DNA of 64,000 nt from Natronogracilivirga saccharolytica. GTDB lineage: Bacteria; Bacteroidota; Rhodothermia; Balneolales; Natronogracilivirgulaceae. The notes beneath the pieces are model-generated. The model was not told the DNA's origin. It ran no database searches and saw only the letters and a program-made list of their open reading frames with translations. The number at the start of each line of letters is the position of its first letter. The stretch's first letter is position 1. The stretch lies in contig NZ_JAFIDN010000005.1 in the NCBI RefSeq assembly GCF_017921895.1, forward strand, positions 62,001 to 126,000. Reading direction: 5' to 3'. The translations under genes and the position numbers were made by a program. This document shows positions 43,924-52,548 of the stretch, piece after piece.

Positions 43924-45660
43924 TTACCTGATTCGTTTCCTGAAAAGCTTTTTTCTTCCTTCTGTCGGCTTGCCGTCACCGTATGCTTTCCAGAATTTCT
44001 TTTCGGACTCGAGTGTGCCCATCAGTATTAACTTCTGGGTATTTTTAAGATTCAGTTCGGGATCGGGCTGCAGAATCACCCTGCCCTCTTTTTCCACGCC
44101 CACGATAGTGCACCCGGTTTTGTTCCGCACGTCCAGATCATTGATGCGTTTGCCGCACAGTTTTTTCGGCATATCGACCTTGAATATGTTCAGTCCCTCG
44201 GCCAGCATAACCACCTCCCCGCGCTGGAGATAGTTGAAAATGGCATTGGCACCCATAGTAGAATAGGACAGGGTGAAATCGGCACCGGCACGGCGGAGTG
44301 TGTGAAGATTGCGATCCAGAGTGGCACGTGAAATGATCTGAAGATCCGGCCGGAGCCTCCTGCAGTAAAGTGTCAGATAGATATTGGTATCATCCTTGTT
44401 CGGGGTGATGATTACGGTGTGCGCTTTTTCAATACCGGCATCCTTCAATACATTGAAATCGGCGGCATCACCCACGACCTGAACGTCCTGAAACTTGGTG
44501 AGATGCCCGCCGCGTTCCACAATTTTGAACGGTATCTGCCGCTCCTTGAGAGCACGTCCGACCACCTCGCCGACCCTTCCGCCGCCGAGCACGATGACCG
44601 GGGCATCGGTGGCATGATAAATCCCCATCAGCTCATCATAATTCCGGAGGTTGGAGACGGTCCCGACCACAACAAGAATGCTGTGCTCATAGATTCGGGT
44701 ATCCGAGGTGGCATTGCGAAACGTTCCCCGTTCCCAGACTCCGACGATGTTGACGCCTGTCAGTTCCCGAAGCCTGGATTCGGCCAGTGTCTTGCCGACC
44801 AGCGGTGTCTGCATTGCCGGTGCTTCCGCCACTACCAGCTCCTGAAAACGGCCGATGATATGAACGCGCGCACTTCCGCCCACAACCCGCCGGACCAGTG
44901 ACTGTCCCATCATTTCGGAAAGATTGAGAACCAGGTTGCTGCCGGCCAGCTTCAGGATATCCACTGCCTCATCGATGTTCGTAAACGATACCACCGGCAC
45001 CGATTTGGTCAGCTCCCGGATGGTAAAAGCGACATTGGTGTTCACCCTTTCATTGTCATTGGCCACCACCATGGCAGCCTGCTCCACAGCCATCCGCCGC
45101 CATGTGTCGGGGTCATCCACACTTCCGTGAACTACATTGTAGCCGATATCACTGACTTCGAGCGCTTCATTAAGGTCGGATATGACGATCCAGTACTCAT
45201 AGCCGAAAGGCTTGATTTTCTCAATCAGGGCAACAGCCACGCTGTTGTACTTCGTGATGATGATATGATCGCTTGTATCGGGCGGCAGTTTCCGGGGGGC
45301 GCGCGCCTGGGCCTGTGCCTCCAGCCACGGAGCATAAAAAAACTGGATGAAGGTGAACGGCAGCATGACAAGCAGAAATACAACTCCGGTAACCAGCACG
45401 ACCGAAGAAAACACCCGGCCGATATCAGAATAGAAAACGATATCACCGAAACCCAGTGTTGACATGGTAACCAGGGTCCAGTAAAGACCGGACAGAAAAC
45501 TGTGCTCCTGGCCTTCGTAGCGGCTCAGCAGCTGGAAAAGCACCGAAAACAGAAGGATCACCCCTATCAGAACGGATATAAAGAAAAGCAGCCGTTTGAA
45601 GTTGGTGCGCGTGGACCTTTTCTGGAACAAAAAGCTGAGTTCCTGTGGTAATATATTCAT
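43924..45660 (-). CDS. Potassium channel with tandem RCK (TrkA-N/TrkA-C) domains
   Basis: 578 residues from the ATG at 45660. Two membrane helices (about residues 24-46 and 80-105) flank a pore loop with the selectivity filter TMSTLGFGD (residues ~65-73; T-x-G-F-G-D, a variant of TVGYGD). The long cytoplasmic part holds two RCK units: HIIITKYNSVAVALIEKI with a TrkA-C-like domain, then VIVLGGGRVGEVVGRAL (nucleotide-binding G-x-G-x-x-G) with another TrkA-C (LCGKRINDLDVRNKTGCTIVG). It resembles bacterial gated K+ channels of the KefC/MthK style with both RCKs in one chain. The first RCK has lost the glycine motif. Followed within 7 bases by the S9 peptidase gene, probably co-transcribed. Confidence 0.92.
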   Translation of the reverse strand: MNILPQELSFLFQKRSTRTNFKRLLFFISVLIGVILLFSVLFQLLSRYEGQEHSFLSGLYWTLVTMSTLGFGDIVFYSDIGRVFSSVVLVTGVVFLLVMLPFTFIQFFYAPWLEAQAQARAPRKLPPDTSDHIIITKYNSVAVALIEKIKPFGYEYWIVISDLNEALEVSDIGYNVVHGSVDDPDTWRRMAVEQAAMVVANDNERVNTNVAFTIRELTKSVPVVSFTNIDEAVDILKLAGSNLVLNLSEMMGQSLVRRVVGGSARVHIIGRFQELVVAEAPAMQTPLVGKTLAESRLRELTGVNIVGVWERGTFRNATSDTRIYEHSILVVVGTVSNLRNYDELMGIYHATDAPVIVLGGGRVGEVVGRALKERQIPFKIVERGGHLTKFQDVQVVGDAADFNVLKDAGIEKAHTVIITPNKDDTNIYLTLYCRRLRPDLQIISRATLDRNLHTLRRAGADFTLSYSTMGANAIFNYLQRGEVVMLAEGLNIFKVDMPKKLCGKRINDLDVRNKTGCTIVGVEKEGRVILQPDPELNLKNTQKLILMGTLESEKKFWKAYGDGKPTEGRKKLFRKRIR

Positions 45661-45879
45661 GTATACTTCGATCTTTTGCAAAAGCAGTGACTACAACGCA
45701 GTTCCTTGCGGAAAATCATAGTGAAATGTTCTCATAATAGTTACTTTTACATAGCCATGACATTCCGGAGGCATTGCCTGACTTCAAAGATAGGCAACAA
45801 CACACTTAATTCTATAACCATTTCGAAGTTACAGCCGGCACTTCCGGACTGTAATTAACATCATTTACGCATCAATAGT

Positions 45880-46545
45880 ATGACTGACAAGGTATCGTTT
45901 TCTCCGCTGAATTATCACAAACCTGATACACAAGAACTGATTGACCGGTCCGGGTCATTTCTGGAACTCATGAAAAAAAGACGAACCGTTCGCGAGTTTT
46001 CCAGTGAACCGGTTCCGGATGAAGTTATTTACAACTGCATCGAAGCCGCCGGCACAGCCCCTTCCGGTGCACATATGCAGCCGTGGCACTTCGTAGTTGT
46101 TAAAAATCCGGAAATAAAAAGACAGATCCGCCTTGCTGCCGAGAAAGAAGAGCGCACCAATTATGAAATGCGCTACTCCGAAGAGATGAAAAAGGATATC
46201 TCCAGGCTCGAAACCAATTTTGAAAAACCGTTTCTGGAACATGCGCCGGTGCTTATCACCGTTTTCAAAGAATCCTATCGCCTGGAAAATCAAGTACGCA
46301 AAAAAAACTATTATGTAAATGAGTCGGTCGGAATCGCCACCGGCATGCTCATTACAGCGCTGCACTACTCCGGACTCGTTGCACTTCCCCACACCCCCAG
46401 CCCGATGCGCTTCCTGAACCAGATTCTCAAACGGCCGGGTAATGAAGTGCCGACCGTTCTGTTTCCTGTCGGATACCCGGCTGAAAATACAAAGGTCCCG
46501 GATCTCAGACGAAGACCCCGCAATGAAATTATGACGGTGATCTGA
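45880..46545 (+). CDS. Nitroreductase-family protein, iodotyrosine-deiodinase-like
   Basis: 221 residues of the FMN-dependent nitroreductase fold: KKRRTVREFSSEPVP at the N-terminus (phosphate-binding Arg residues), GTAPSGAHMQPWHFVVV, YVNESVGIATGMLI and HTPSPMRFL. The PSGAHMQPW and HTPSPM motifs match the bacterial relatives of iodotyrosine deiodinase (IYD), which reductively remove halogens from halotyrosines. Function here is inferred from motifs only. An Smr-domain gene begins 2 bases after the stop codon. Confidence 0.87.
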   Translation: MTDKVSFSPLNYHKPDTQELIDRSGSFLELMKKRRTVREFSSEPVPDEVIYNCIEAAGTAPSGAHMQPWHFVVVKNPEIKRQIRLAAEKEERTNYEMRYSEEMKKDISRLETNFEKPFLEHAPVLITVFKESYRLENQVRKKNYYVNESVGIATGMLITALHYSGLVALPHTPSPMRFLNQILKRPGNEVPTVLFPVGYPAENTKVPDLRRRPRNEIMTVI

Positions 46546-46547
46546 TT

Positions 46548-46853
46548 ATGGCTGATGAGGAATGGCATTCTGACGACGCAGTGGAATACCCGATCAACGG
46601 GGTGCTGGACCTCCACGTGTTCCCCCCTTCCGAGGTACACGACCTGGTTCCCGAATACCTACGCGCATGTCGTGAAAAGGGCATACTGACCGTGCGAATC
46701 ATCCATGGAAAAGGAACCGGCACCCTGCGAAGAATTGTGCATTCCGTGCTTGAGTCATTGCCCTGGGTAAACCGGTATCATCTTGGCGGACACGGCTGCG
46801 GAAGCTGGGGCGCAACTATCGCCTACCTGGACCCGCCTGATATAAACCCCTGA
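46548..46853 (+). CDS. Smr domain protein
   Basis: 101 residues consisting mainly of an Smr (small MutS-related) domain: LDLHVFPPSEVHDLVPEYLR and the core IIHGKGTGTLRRIVHSVLE, then GGHGCGSWGATIAYL. Smr domains bind or nick nucleic acids, as in MutS2 and some ribosome-rescue nucleases. The HGKG-T/S-G motif is intact. It starts 2 bases after the nitroreductase stop, so translation is coupled, but no functional link between the two is known to me. Confidence 0.9.
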   Translation: MADEEWHSDDAVEYPINGVLDLHVFPPSEVHDLVPEYLRACREKGILTVRIIHGKGTGTLRRIVHSVLESLPWVNRYHLGGHGCGSWGATIAYLDPPDINP

Positions 46854-46874
46854 ATCCGGGAGGTTCACCATTTC

Positions 46875-47477
46875 TCACGGACAGACCCAGCTGCCCTTCC
46901 ATTCATCATCTTTCCAGTGAAAAAGCGCACGGTGTTCTCCTTCCGGATGCAGCTGCAGCCAGTCCAGCTTTGTCAGCTCGGCTGTTATCACACAAAAGTT
47001 TTCTTTTCCCGCTGCCACATCATCCTCATTGAGCGGCGAATTCAAAATATCTTCGGGCCAGGCCTGATGAGGTTTGACAATCGGTGTACCCGGAGCGTGT
47101 TTCACACAGTAAATTCTCCGCTCCCCGGGCACCAGTTTATTCCACTCATTTTCATAGAGCTCGGAACCGGGTTCGTGAAGTTCGCACCGTGATTCAAAAT
47201 GGAGCTGCACCCGCCTGGAATCGTCGTAAAACAGCCAGCTCAGCCGCGGGTTCACACGCAGATCGGATACCTTCCTCGATCTGTTGTCCGTGTGGAAAAG
47301 CAGGGTACGGCCGGTCACAAACAAACTCCGCAATACGACCGTCCGCTGCAGCGGCTTGTCCCGCGAAATGGTACTGATAACGGGATAGCGGAACGGATGT
47401 CCTTTTTTTCCAACCGCTTCGGACAGATTTCTCCAGATTTGATCCAGTACTTCTTCAAGTGATGTGACTAGTTTCAT
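46875..47477 (-). CDS. Pyridoxamine 5'-phosphate oxidase-family flavoprotein
   Basis: 200 residues of the split-barrel FMN-binding fold: ISRDKPLQRTVVLRSLF, LLFHTDNRSRKVSDLRVNPRLSWLFYD and a C-terminal WLQLHPEGEHRALFHW. The C-terminal motif of true PdxH (R-x-x-E/W-x-x-x-R-L) is degenerate, so it is probably a PNPOx-like flavin reductase or pyridoxine-related oxidase rather than the canonical enzyme. Substrate unknown. Convergent with the Smr gene, 21 bases apart. Confidence 0.85.
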   Translation of the reverse strand: MKLVTSLEEVLDQIWRNLSEAVGKKGHPFRYPVISTISRDKPLQRTVVLRSLFVTGRTLLFHTDNRSRKVSDLRVNPRLSWLFYDDSRRVQLHFESRCELHEPGSELYENEWNKLVPGERRIYCVKHAPGTPIVKPHQAWPEDILNSPLNEDDVAAGKENFCVITAELTKLDWLQLHPEGEHRALFHWKDDEWKGSWVCP

Positions 47478-47883
47478 AACAGGGTCCGGTCATTTTAGTA
47501 TTAGAATGTCGGGAAAACGCCATCCTCTTTCTTTGGAGAATATACAAAAGAATTGCTATTCCGCTAAAAAACATGAACTGAGGCAGTGACTTGCAACACA
47601 TTGTCCGCCAATTAATGGTTGCAGCTTGTCTGTGCAGGCCTTATACGCATTTCACGCAGACACAGTTGTAAACGTTGGTAAAAAATATCTTCAGCTCTGC
47701 TGGACAATTACACATAATTGACCTATAATTAATTGGTTATTAAAAACTCATTTCTCCAGCGGAGCGTCGTGCTCTGAAAAGATACGGTTCTGCCGGAAGG
47801 GTACACATAATCCAGTCATAAGCTCGGCAACACTGTTCCAAAAGCGAAAGCTTTCCATTTTCACCATATCGGAGAACTATGAA
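47478..47883. other. AT-rich intergenic region
   Basis: No coding frame with family features. The stretch around 47690-47750 is markedly AT-rich (AATTGACCTATAATTAATTGG) compared with its surroundings and may hold the promoters of the two divergent genes. A GGAG lies 9 bases before the AP2-like gene start. Confidence 0.5.
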
Positions 47884-48402
47884 ATGTCTGATGATCTGAA
47901 AAACATCAGCCGGATTGACCAGCCCTCAAAAAACACCTTTGGCTGGTTTGTCCGGATTCGGCGGGACGGGAAAAAGATCAGCCGCTTTTTTAGTGACGGA
48001 AAATTCAACGGGAAGGATGAGGCATTGCTGTCAGCCAAAGCGTTCCGTGACAAAAACCTGAAAGAGTGGGAGGGTTTTGCAAAAAACTTCGACCGTGCCA
48101 TGCATCTCGGGAAAAAAAGCAATATCGGCTATCCCGGCATCAGCTACTGCGTCAAATCCAAGGTCAGAAACGGCGAAATGTATGAAGAACACGTATTTCA
48201 GGTCTCCTACTCTCCCGAAAAAGGGATCCATAAAAACAAATCATTTTATATCCCCAAAGCCAAATCAAAAAGAGAGTTCAAAAAAAACTATAAAGCCAAA
48301 TTGAAACTGGCCATCAAGTTCCGGGATGAACAGATGATCCGGATTTATGGCGCCCGTTACGTGAACTACAAGAAAAAGCACAAGCTCGACCCGAAAAGGT
48401 AA
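47884..48402 (+). CDS. AP2/ERF-like domain protein, 172 aa
   Basis: Lysine-rich and basic (C-terminal KKKHKLDPKR). The N-terminal half, NTFGWFVRIRRDGKKISRFFSD followed by KDEALLSAKAFRD, follows the AP2 domain layout of three beta strands and one helix that binds DNA. A second, weaker copy is seen at residues ~95-155 (HVFQVSYSPEKGIHKNKSF followed by KLKLAIKFRDEQ). In bacteria AP2 domains mostly occur in homing endonucleases and phage proteins; here no nuclease domain is seen. The role is unknown; a nucleic-acid-binding protein is likely. The GGAG ribosome binding site supports the start. Codon and base use are slightly more AT- and Lys-rich than its neighbours, which may hint at transfer. Confidence 0.6.
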   Translation: MSDDLKNISRIDQPSKNTFGWFVRIRRDGKKISRFFSDGKFNGKDEALLSAKAFRDKNLKEWEGFAKNFDRAMHLGKKSNIGYPGISYCVKSKVRNGEMYEEHVFQVSYSPEKGIHKNKSFYIPKAKSKREFKKNYKAKLKLAIKFRDEQMIRIYGARYVNYKKKHKLDPKR

Positions 48403-48641
48403 GGCTTGTCCGAACATTACGAAGGCTGGCGGGTTATGCACCAGAAATGGCGCCTGCGGAAAATGTGTCCGCTTTCTGCGGAATTGCTCTTATTTTTGCG
48501 TATCCATAACCTGTTTGTCAGGACACGAAGTGTGATTTTCCGTACCTTTCCCCTTATTTTCATATCATGAGCGTGGCCTGACAAGATCGCACTGCGTAGC
48601 CGCATTCCTTTTTCTCATCCGAACACATCCTTGAATATACC
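48403..48641. other. Intergenic region before rmuC
   Basis: Nothing coding. No clear terminator or repeat recognised. Confidence 0.5.
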
Positions 48642-50096
48642 ATGATTGATCTTATTTCACTTCTGATGCTGCTGCTGGGACTGGCTGCAGGTTCGCTGCT
48701 GATGTTTTTTTATCTCCGGGGCGAATCTGCCAGACTGCGTGAGCGTATCGAAAGCCTTTCCCAGGAACAGAATCAGCTGCAAACAGAGACCATTACCCTG
48801 CGCGAACGAAACAACAACCTTCTGCAGCAGCTGGAATCCCTGGAAAAGGAGCGCTCCGGTCTGATGGAGCAAAACCGGGACCTGAATTCCAGCCTTACCG
48901 AAACCCGGACGACAAATCGCCACCTGGAGGAAAAACTCAGTTCATTTAAAAAAGAGATTGAAGAGATTCAGACCGGCTTCCGCGACCAGTTCAAGGTGCT
49001 GGCCGATGAGATCATGGAGGAGAAGAGTAAAAAGTTCAGCGAACAAAACAAGGTGAACATTGAGCAGCTTCTCAATCCGCTGGGAGAAAAAATTAAAACG
49101 TTTGAAAAGAGAGTGGAAGAAACCTACAAGGAGGATGTGCGCGACCGCATCTCGCTCAAAGAGCAGATCTCGCAGCTGAGTGAACTCAACAACAAGATGA
49201 CCCGGGAAGCGGGAAACCTGACACGTGCCCTCAAAGGCGAATCCAAATCACAGGGATCCTGGGGGGAGATGATTCTGGAACGCATACTTGAAAAATCCGG
49301 TCTTCGCAAAGATCGTGAATATGTCGTCCAGCCCTCGTTCACCGATGACGGGCGGCGCAAGCAGCCGGATGTGATCATTCATCTTCCCGATGAAAAGCAC
49401 CTGGTCATCGACTCAAAAGTCTCCCTGATTGCCTATGAAAAATATGTTTCGGCCGAAGAGCAGGAAGACCGCGCCATGCATATCAAAGACCACATCCGCT
49501 CTGTGCGAAAACATATCAAGGAGCTCAGCGAAAAAAACTATCAGAATATCTACGGCATCAACAGCCCCGATTTTGTGCTGATGTTCATGCCGGTTGAGCC
49601 GGCTTTCGGTCTGGCTATTGAACACGACAGCGAACTCTACAATGACGCCTTCGACAAGAATATTGTGCTGGTTTCCCCTACCACTCTGCTGGCTACACTC
49701 GCAACCATCTCCAACATCTGGAAACAGGAACATCAAAACCAGAATGCGGTTGAAATCGCCGATGCCGGAGGCAAGCTTTATGACAAATTTGTCGGCTTCG
49801 CCGAAGACCTGGTGGACCTTGGCAAACGGCTCGATCAGACCCGGAAAAGCTATGACGGAGCCATGAACAAACTTCAGGATGGCCGCGGAAATCTGATCCG
49901 CCAGGCGGAACGTATGCGTGACCTCGGTGCCAGATCAAGCAAAACACTTCCTGCTTCCGTCGGATCAAGGTACGAGCTTGACGATAACATTCCTTCTGAT
50001 GACCGCTCGGAAACTGCCCGGGACCCTGAAAATCGTAATAAGACCGGCAATGAGACCGAAATGGAAGCAAAACCGGACAACAGCGCAGGCCGCTGA
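48642..50096 (+). CDS. rmuC: DNA recombination protein RmuC
   Basis: 484 residues. An N-terminal membrane helix (LISLLMLLLGLAAGSLLMFFYL) is followed by a long coiled coil (~30-135) and the RmuC nuclease-like domain (~190-400) with KGESKSQGSWGEMILERILEKSGL, VIHLPDEKHLVIDSKVSL and FMPVEPAF. RmuC limits inversions at short inverted repeats and is related to restriction-endonuclease-like folds. The last ~70 residues are hydrophilic and likely disordered. ATG at 48642. Confidence 0.96.
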   Translation: MIDLISLLMLLLGLAAGSLLMFFYLRGESARLRERIESLSQEQNQLQTETITLRERNNNLLQQLESLEKERSGLMEQNRDLNSSLTETRTTNRHLEEKLSSFKKEIEEIQTGFRDQFKVLADEIMEEKSKKFSEQNKVNIEQLLNPLGEKIKTFEKRVEETYKEDVRDRISLKEQISQLSELNNKMTREAGNLTRALKGESKSQGSWGEMILERILEKSGLRKDREYVVQPSFTDDGRRKQPDVIIHLPDEKHLVIDSKVSLIAYEKYVSAEEQEDRAMHIKDHIRSVRKHIKELSEKNYQNIYGINSPDFVLMFMPVEPAFGLAIEHDSELYNDAFDKNIVLVSPTTLLATLATISNIWKQEHQNQNAVEIADAGGKLYDKFVGFAEDLVDLGKRLDQTRKSYDGAMNKLQDGRGNLIRQAERMRDLGARSSKTLPASVGSRYELDDNIPSDDRSETARDPENRNKTGNETEMEAKPDNSAGR

Positions 50097-50204
50097 ACGC
50101 ATTGCGCCAATCTTGAAATATGGAATGGTTTTTATATCTTTCATGGTCTTGTCATTTTTTACAGGTCCTTCTTTCAATTAACTTTCCTTTTACCGCAATT
50201 AATT

Positions 50205-50318
50205 CTATGAATACCCATGGCGGCTTACCGTCACACAGAAGCATGATTATTGCCAGCATGGGTATTTCACTTCGTGACCTTCGGTTCATGAGACGTCAGA
50301 ATCATAAATTTTAAACAC
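50205..50318 (+). repeat. Dispersed leader element, copy G (ends at the gamma-glutamyltransferase start codon)
   Basis: It begins CTATGAATACCCATGG and runs through AGAAGCATGATT, CATGGGTATTTCACTTCG, TTCATGAGACGTCAGAATC and ATAAATTTTAAACAC, directly before ATG. It is the longest of four copies. It shares the middle block (TTTCACTTCGTGA, CTTCGGTTCATG) with the copy at 58569-58665 and the outer blocks with the copy at 25120-25215. Confidence 0.8.
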
Positions 50319-52142
50319 ATGAAGAAACTTATTACCGTTATTGCTCTTATCGCACTGATCAGTGCATGCAGGACTGCCGAACCGGTTATCGAACCTGAAA
50401 AGCCCCGGTTTTCTGAAGTTGATGCCCCCACTTTTTACCGCGAGGCTATGAGTTCAGACGGCATGGTTGTCACCGCACATCCTCTTGGAAGCAAAGCCGG
50501 CAGGGAAATGCTTGAAAAAGGCGGAAATGCCGTTGACGCAGCCGTCGCCGCGGCATTTGCCATCGCCGTGCTGGAACCCAATATGTCCGGACTCGGCGGC
50601 AGCGGTGCCATGACGTTCTGGAGCCACGAAAAGGGCCGGGCCGACTATCTGGATTTTTATGCCGCACTGGGAGAAGATCCCGATTATGCACTCGACATTG
50701 ATCCCGACTCACTTCGTACCCGCGAACGCGGCGTAGCCATCCCCGGCATGGTGGACGGTCTGCTTCAGGCGCTTGAAAAATACGGCAATCTGGAGCGCCA
50801 GGCGGTTTTGGCACCAGCCATAGAACTTGCAGAGGAAGGTTTTACCGTGCACCACCTGCTGGCACATATTTTCGAAAACTACTCCGACAGATTCACTCAT
50901 GACGAAGAAGCCAAAGCCGTGTTCTATCCTGACGGTGAGCCGCTGCGTGCCGGTGACCGGCTGGTCCAGCCGCAGCTGGCCGAAGTGCTGCGTAAAATTG
51001 CAACAGATGGCCGCGACGGTTTTTACAGCGGCGAGGTTGCCGAACGCACCATTGAAACCCTTTCCGAAGGAAACAGTGTGCTGACACTTGAAGACTTCGA
51101 AAATTACAGTGCGAATTGGCGCGGCGCACTTTGCGAGGAGTGGGACGGAAGGCGCATTCTGACATCTCCCCCGTCACTTGCCGGACACGAAGTCATACTG
51201 GCACTGAAACTGCTGGAGCGAAGCGGCATTCACCATATGGATCATCCGGTTGCTGATGGAGAGGCTCTCGGAGCCCTCGTGGATGCCATCCGCATTGCCA
51301 TGGCAGACCGCACAAAGTGGCACGGGGATCCTTCTTACGTAGACCTTCCTGTTGCGGGCATGATCAGCGATGAATATGCGTCACTGCGCGCCGGCGCTAT
51401 GGGCGGAGATGTTCCCGATACCATGCATGCCGGAAATCCCTGGACCGCAACGGAACGCTACACAGCCCCTTCAGCGTGTACCGGCGATGGCTATTTCCGG
51501 CTGCCGCTGAATATTGAAAAGCAGGATGAGGACTCGCTCAGGCAGCACATCCCCTCTGAGTACCTTGAGTATGCTGAGGAGGAGGACGACGACCAGCAGA
51601 CCACACATATATCTGTAGTCGACAGCAAAGGCAATGCGGTATCCATGACAAATACACTCGGATTGTATTTTGGGTCAGGTGTGTTTTCTGACGGCATTTT
51701 CTACAACTCGGCAGCGACCAATTTCGGAGGCAGCTACGGCAGCATCCGCGGACCCAACCGTACCGCTCACTCCAGCACCGCTCCAACCATCGTGCTCAGT
51801 GGCAACAAGGTCGAACTTGTCGCCGGTTCTCCGGGATCCGGACGTATTCCACCAGCCGTAGTCTCGATGATCGTCCACACACTGATGTATGATCTGCATC
51901 CGGCAGATGCCATCCGCATGCCGAGAGTATTTCCCGTTCCCAACAACCGTCGCGTCCGCCTCGAGCGCGGATTTTCAGCAGAAGCACTCAAAACCCTGAA
52001 TGAGCGCGGATATGTCATTGCACCGTCAAACTACCCCATGAACATGTACTTCGGCGGAGTCCAGATGATACGCGTCCTTGAGGATGGTACCATGATCGGC
52101 GTCTCCGACCCGCGGCGAGACGGCAGCCCGGCAGGACTCTGA
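50319..52142 (+). CDS. ggt: Gamma-glutamyltransferase, lipoprotein
   Basis: 607 residues. The signal ends in a lipobox (ALIALISAC, Cys17), so it should be anchored in the envelope. Ntn-hydrolase precursor: large-subunit signature GGNAVDAAVAAAFAIAVLEP and GLGGSG, and the autocleavage site before Thr428 in QQTTHISVVDSKGNAVSMTNTLG, which becomes the nucleophile of the small subunit; later AGSPGSGRIPP. The enzyme transfers or hydrolyses gamma-glutamyl groups of glutathione and peptides. The ATG is the last part of the dispersed leader element. A small gene follows 13 bases after the stop. Confidence 0.96.
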   Translation: MKKLITVIALIALISACRTAEPVIEPEKPRFSEVDAPTFYREAMSSDGMVVTAHPLGSKAGREMLEKGGNAVDAAVAAAFAIAVLEPNMSGLGGSGAMTFWSHEKGRADYLDFYAALGEDPDYALDIDPDSLRTRERGVAIPGMVDGLLQALEKYGNLERQAVLAPAIELAEEGFTVHHLLAHIFENYSDRFTHDEEAKAVFYPDGEPLRAGDRLVQPQLAEVLRKIATDGRDGFYSGEVAERTIETLSEGNSVLTLEDFENYSANWRGALCEEWDGRRILTSPPSLAGHEVILALKLLERSGIHHMDHPVADGEALGALVDAIRIAMADRTKWHGDPSYVDLPVAGMISDEYASLRAGAMGGDVPDTMHAGNPWTATERYTAPSACTGDGYFRLPLNIEKQDEDSLRQHIPSEYLEYAEEEDDDQQTTHISVVDSKGNAVSMTNTLGLYFGSGVFSDGIFYNSAATNFGGSYGSIRGPNRTAHSSTAPTIVLSGNKVELVAGSPGSGRIPPAVVSMIVHTLMYDLHPADAIRMPRVFPVPNNRRVRLERGFSAEALKTLNERGYVIAPSNYPMNMYFGGVQMIRVLEDGTMIGVSDPRRDGSPAGL

Positions 52143-52155
52143 TGAATCAGACCTT

Positions 52156-52404
52156 ATGAAACGCATCATCATCGATATTGACATCCAGAACATACTTGAG
52201 ATCATAAAAAAGCGGAAAGGCAGGATATCCGCTTTTCTTGCCAGGTATTTGGTTCGGGAAGAGAATGTCCGGGAAGAAGTGGAGCGCAGAGTAGTCGATG
52301 AAGTTGAAAGAAACATCAAAAAAACGCTGAAAATCAAATTAAACCAGGAAGGGATCAAGGCCCGCCTGAACGTGCGGCAGGCCGATGAGAATACCGGCAA
52401 ATAA
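52156..52404 (+). CDS. Small charged hypothetical protein, 82 aa
   Basis: I recognise no family. Very basic and helical (IIKKRKGRISAFLARYLVREENVREEVERRVVDEVERNIKKTLK split over two likely helices), no signal or membrane segment. It begins 13 bases after the gamma-glutamyltransferase stop and is probably co-transcribed. The regular charge pattern suggests a coiled coil. Confidence 0.6.
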   Translation: MKRIIIDIDIQNILEIIKKRKGRISAFLARYLVREENVREEVERRVVDEVERNIKKTLKIKLNQEGIKARLNVRQADENTGK

Positions 52405-52548
52405 CTATTACCGGTAATCAGAAGACCTGCTTAGTATACTTGTAATCAGCAAAACAGCAACCGGATGCCGGCGTCCGGCATCCGGCACTCTGCACTTTTC
52501 ACCCTGCGCACACTTCACACAGATATGCCGGCGCAGCCCGGTATTCGC

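Noticed and set aside
47478-47883. Replication origin or integration site in the AT-rich stretch
   Set aside because: No DnaA-box cluster, tRNA, direct-repeat ends or integrase nearby.
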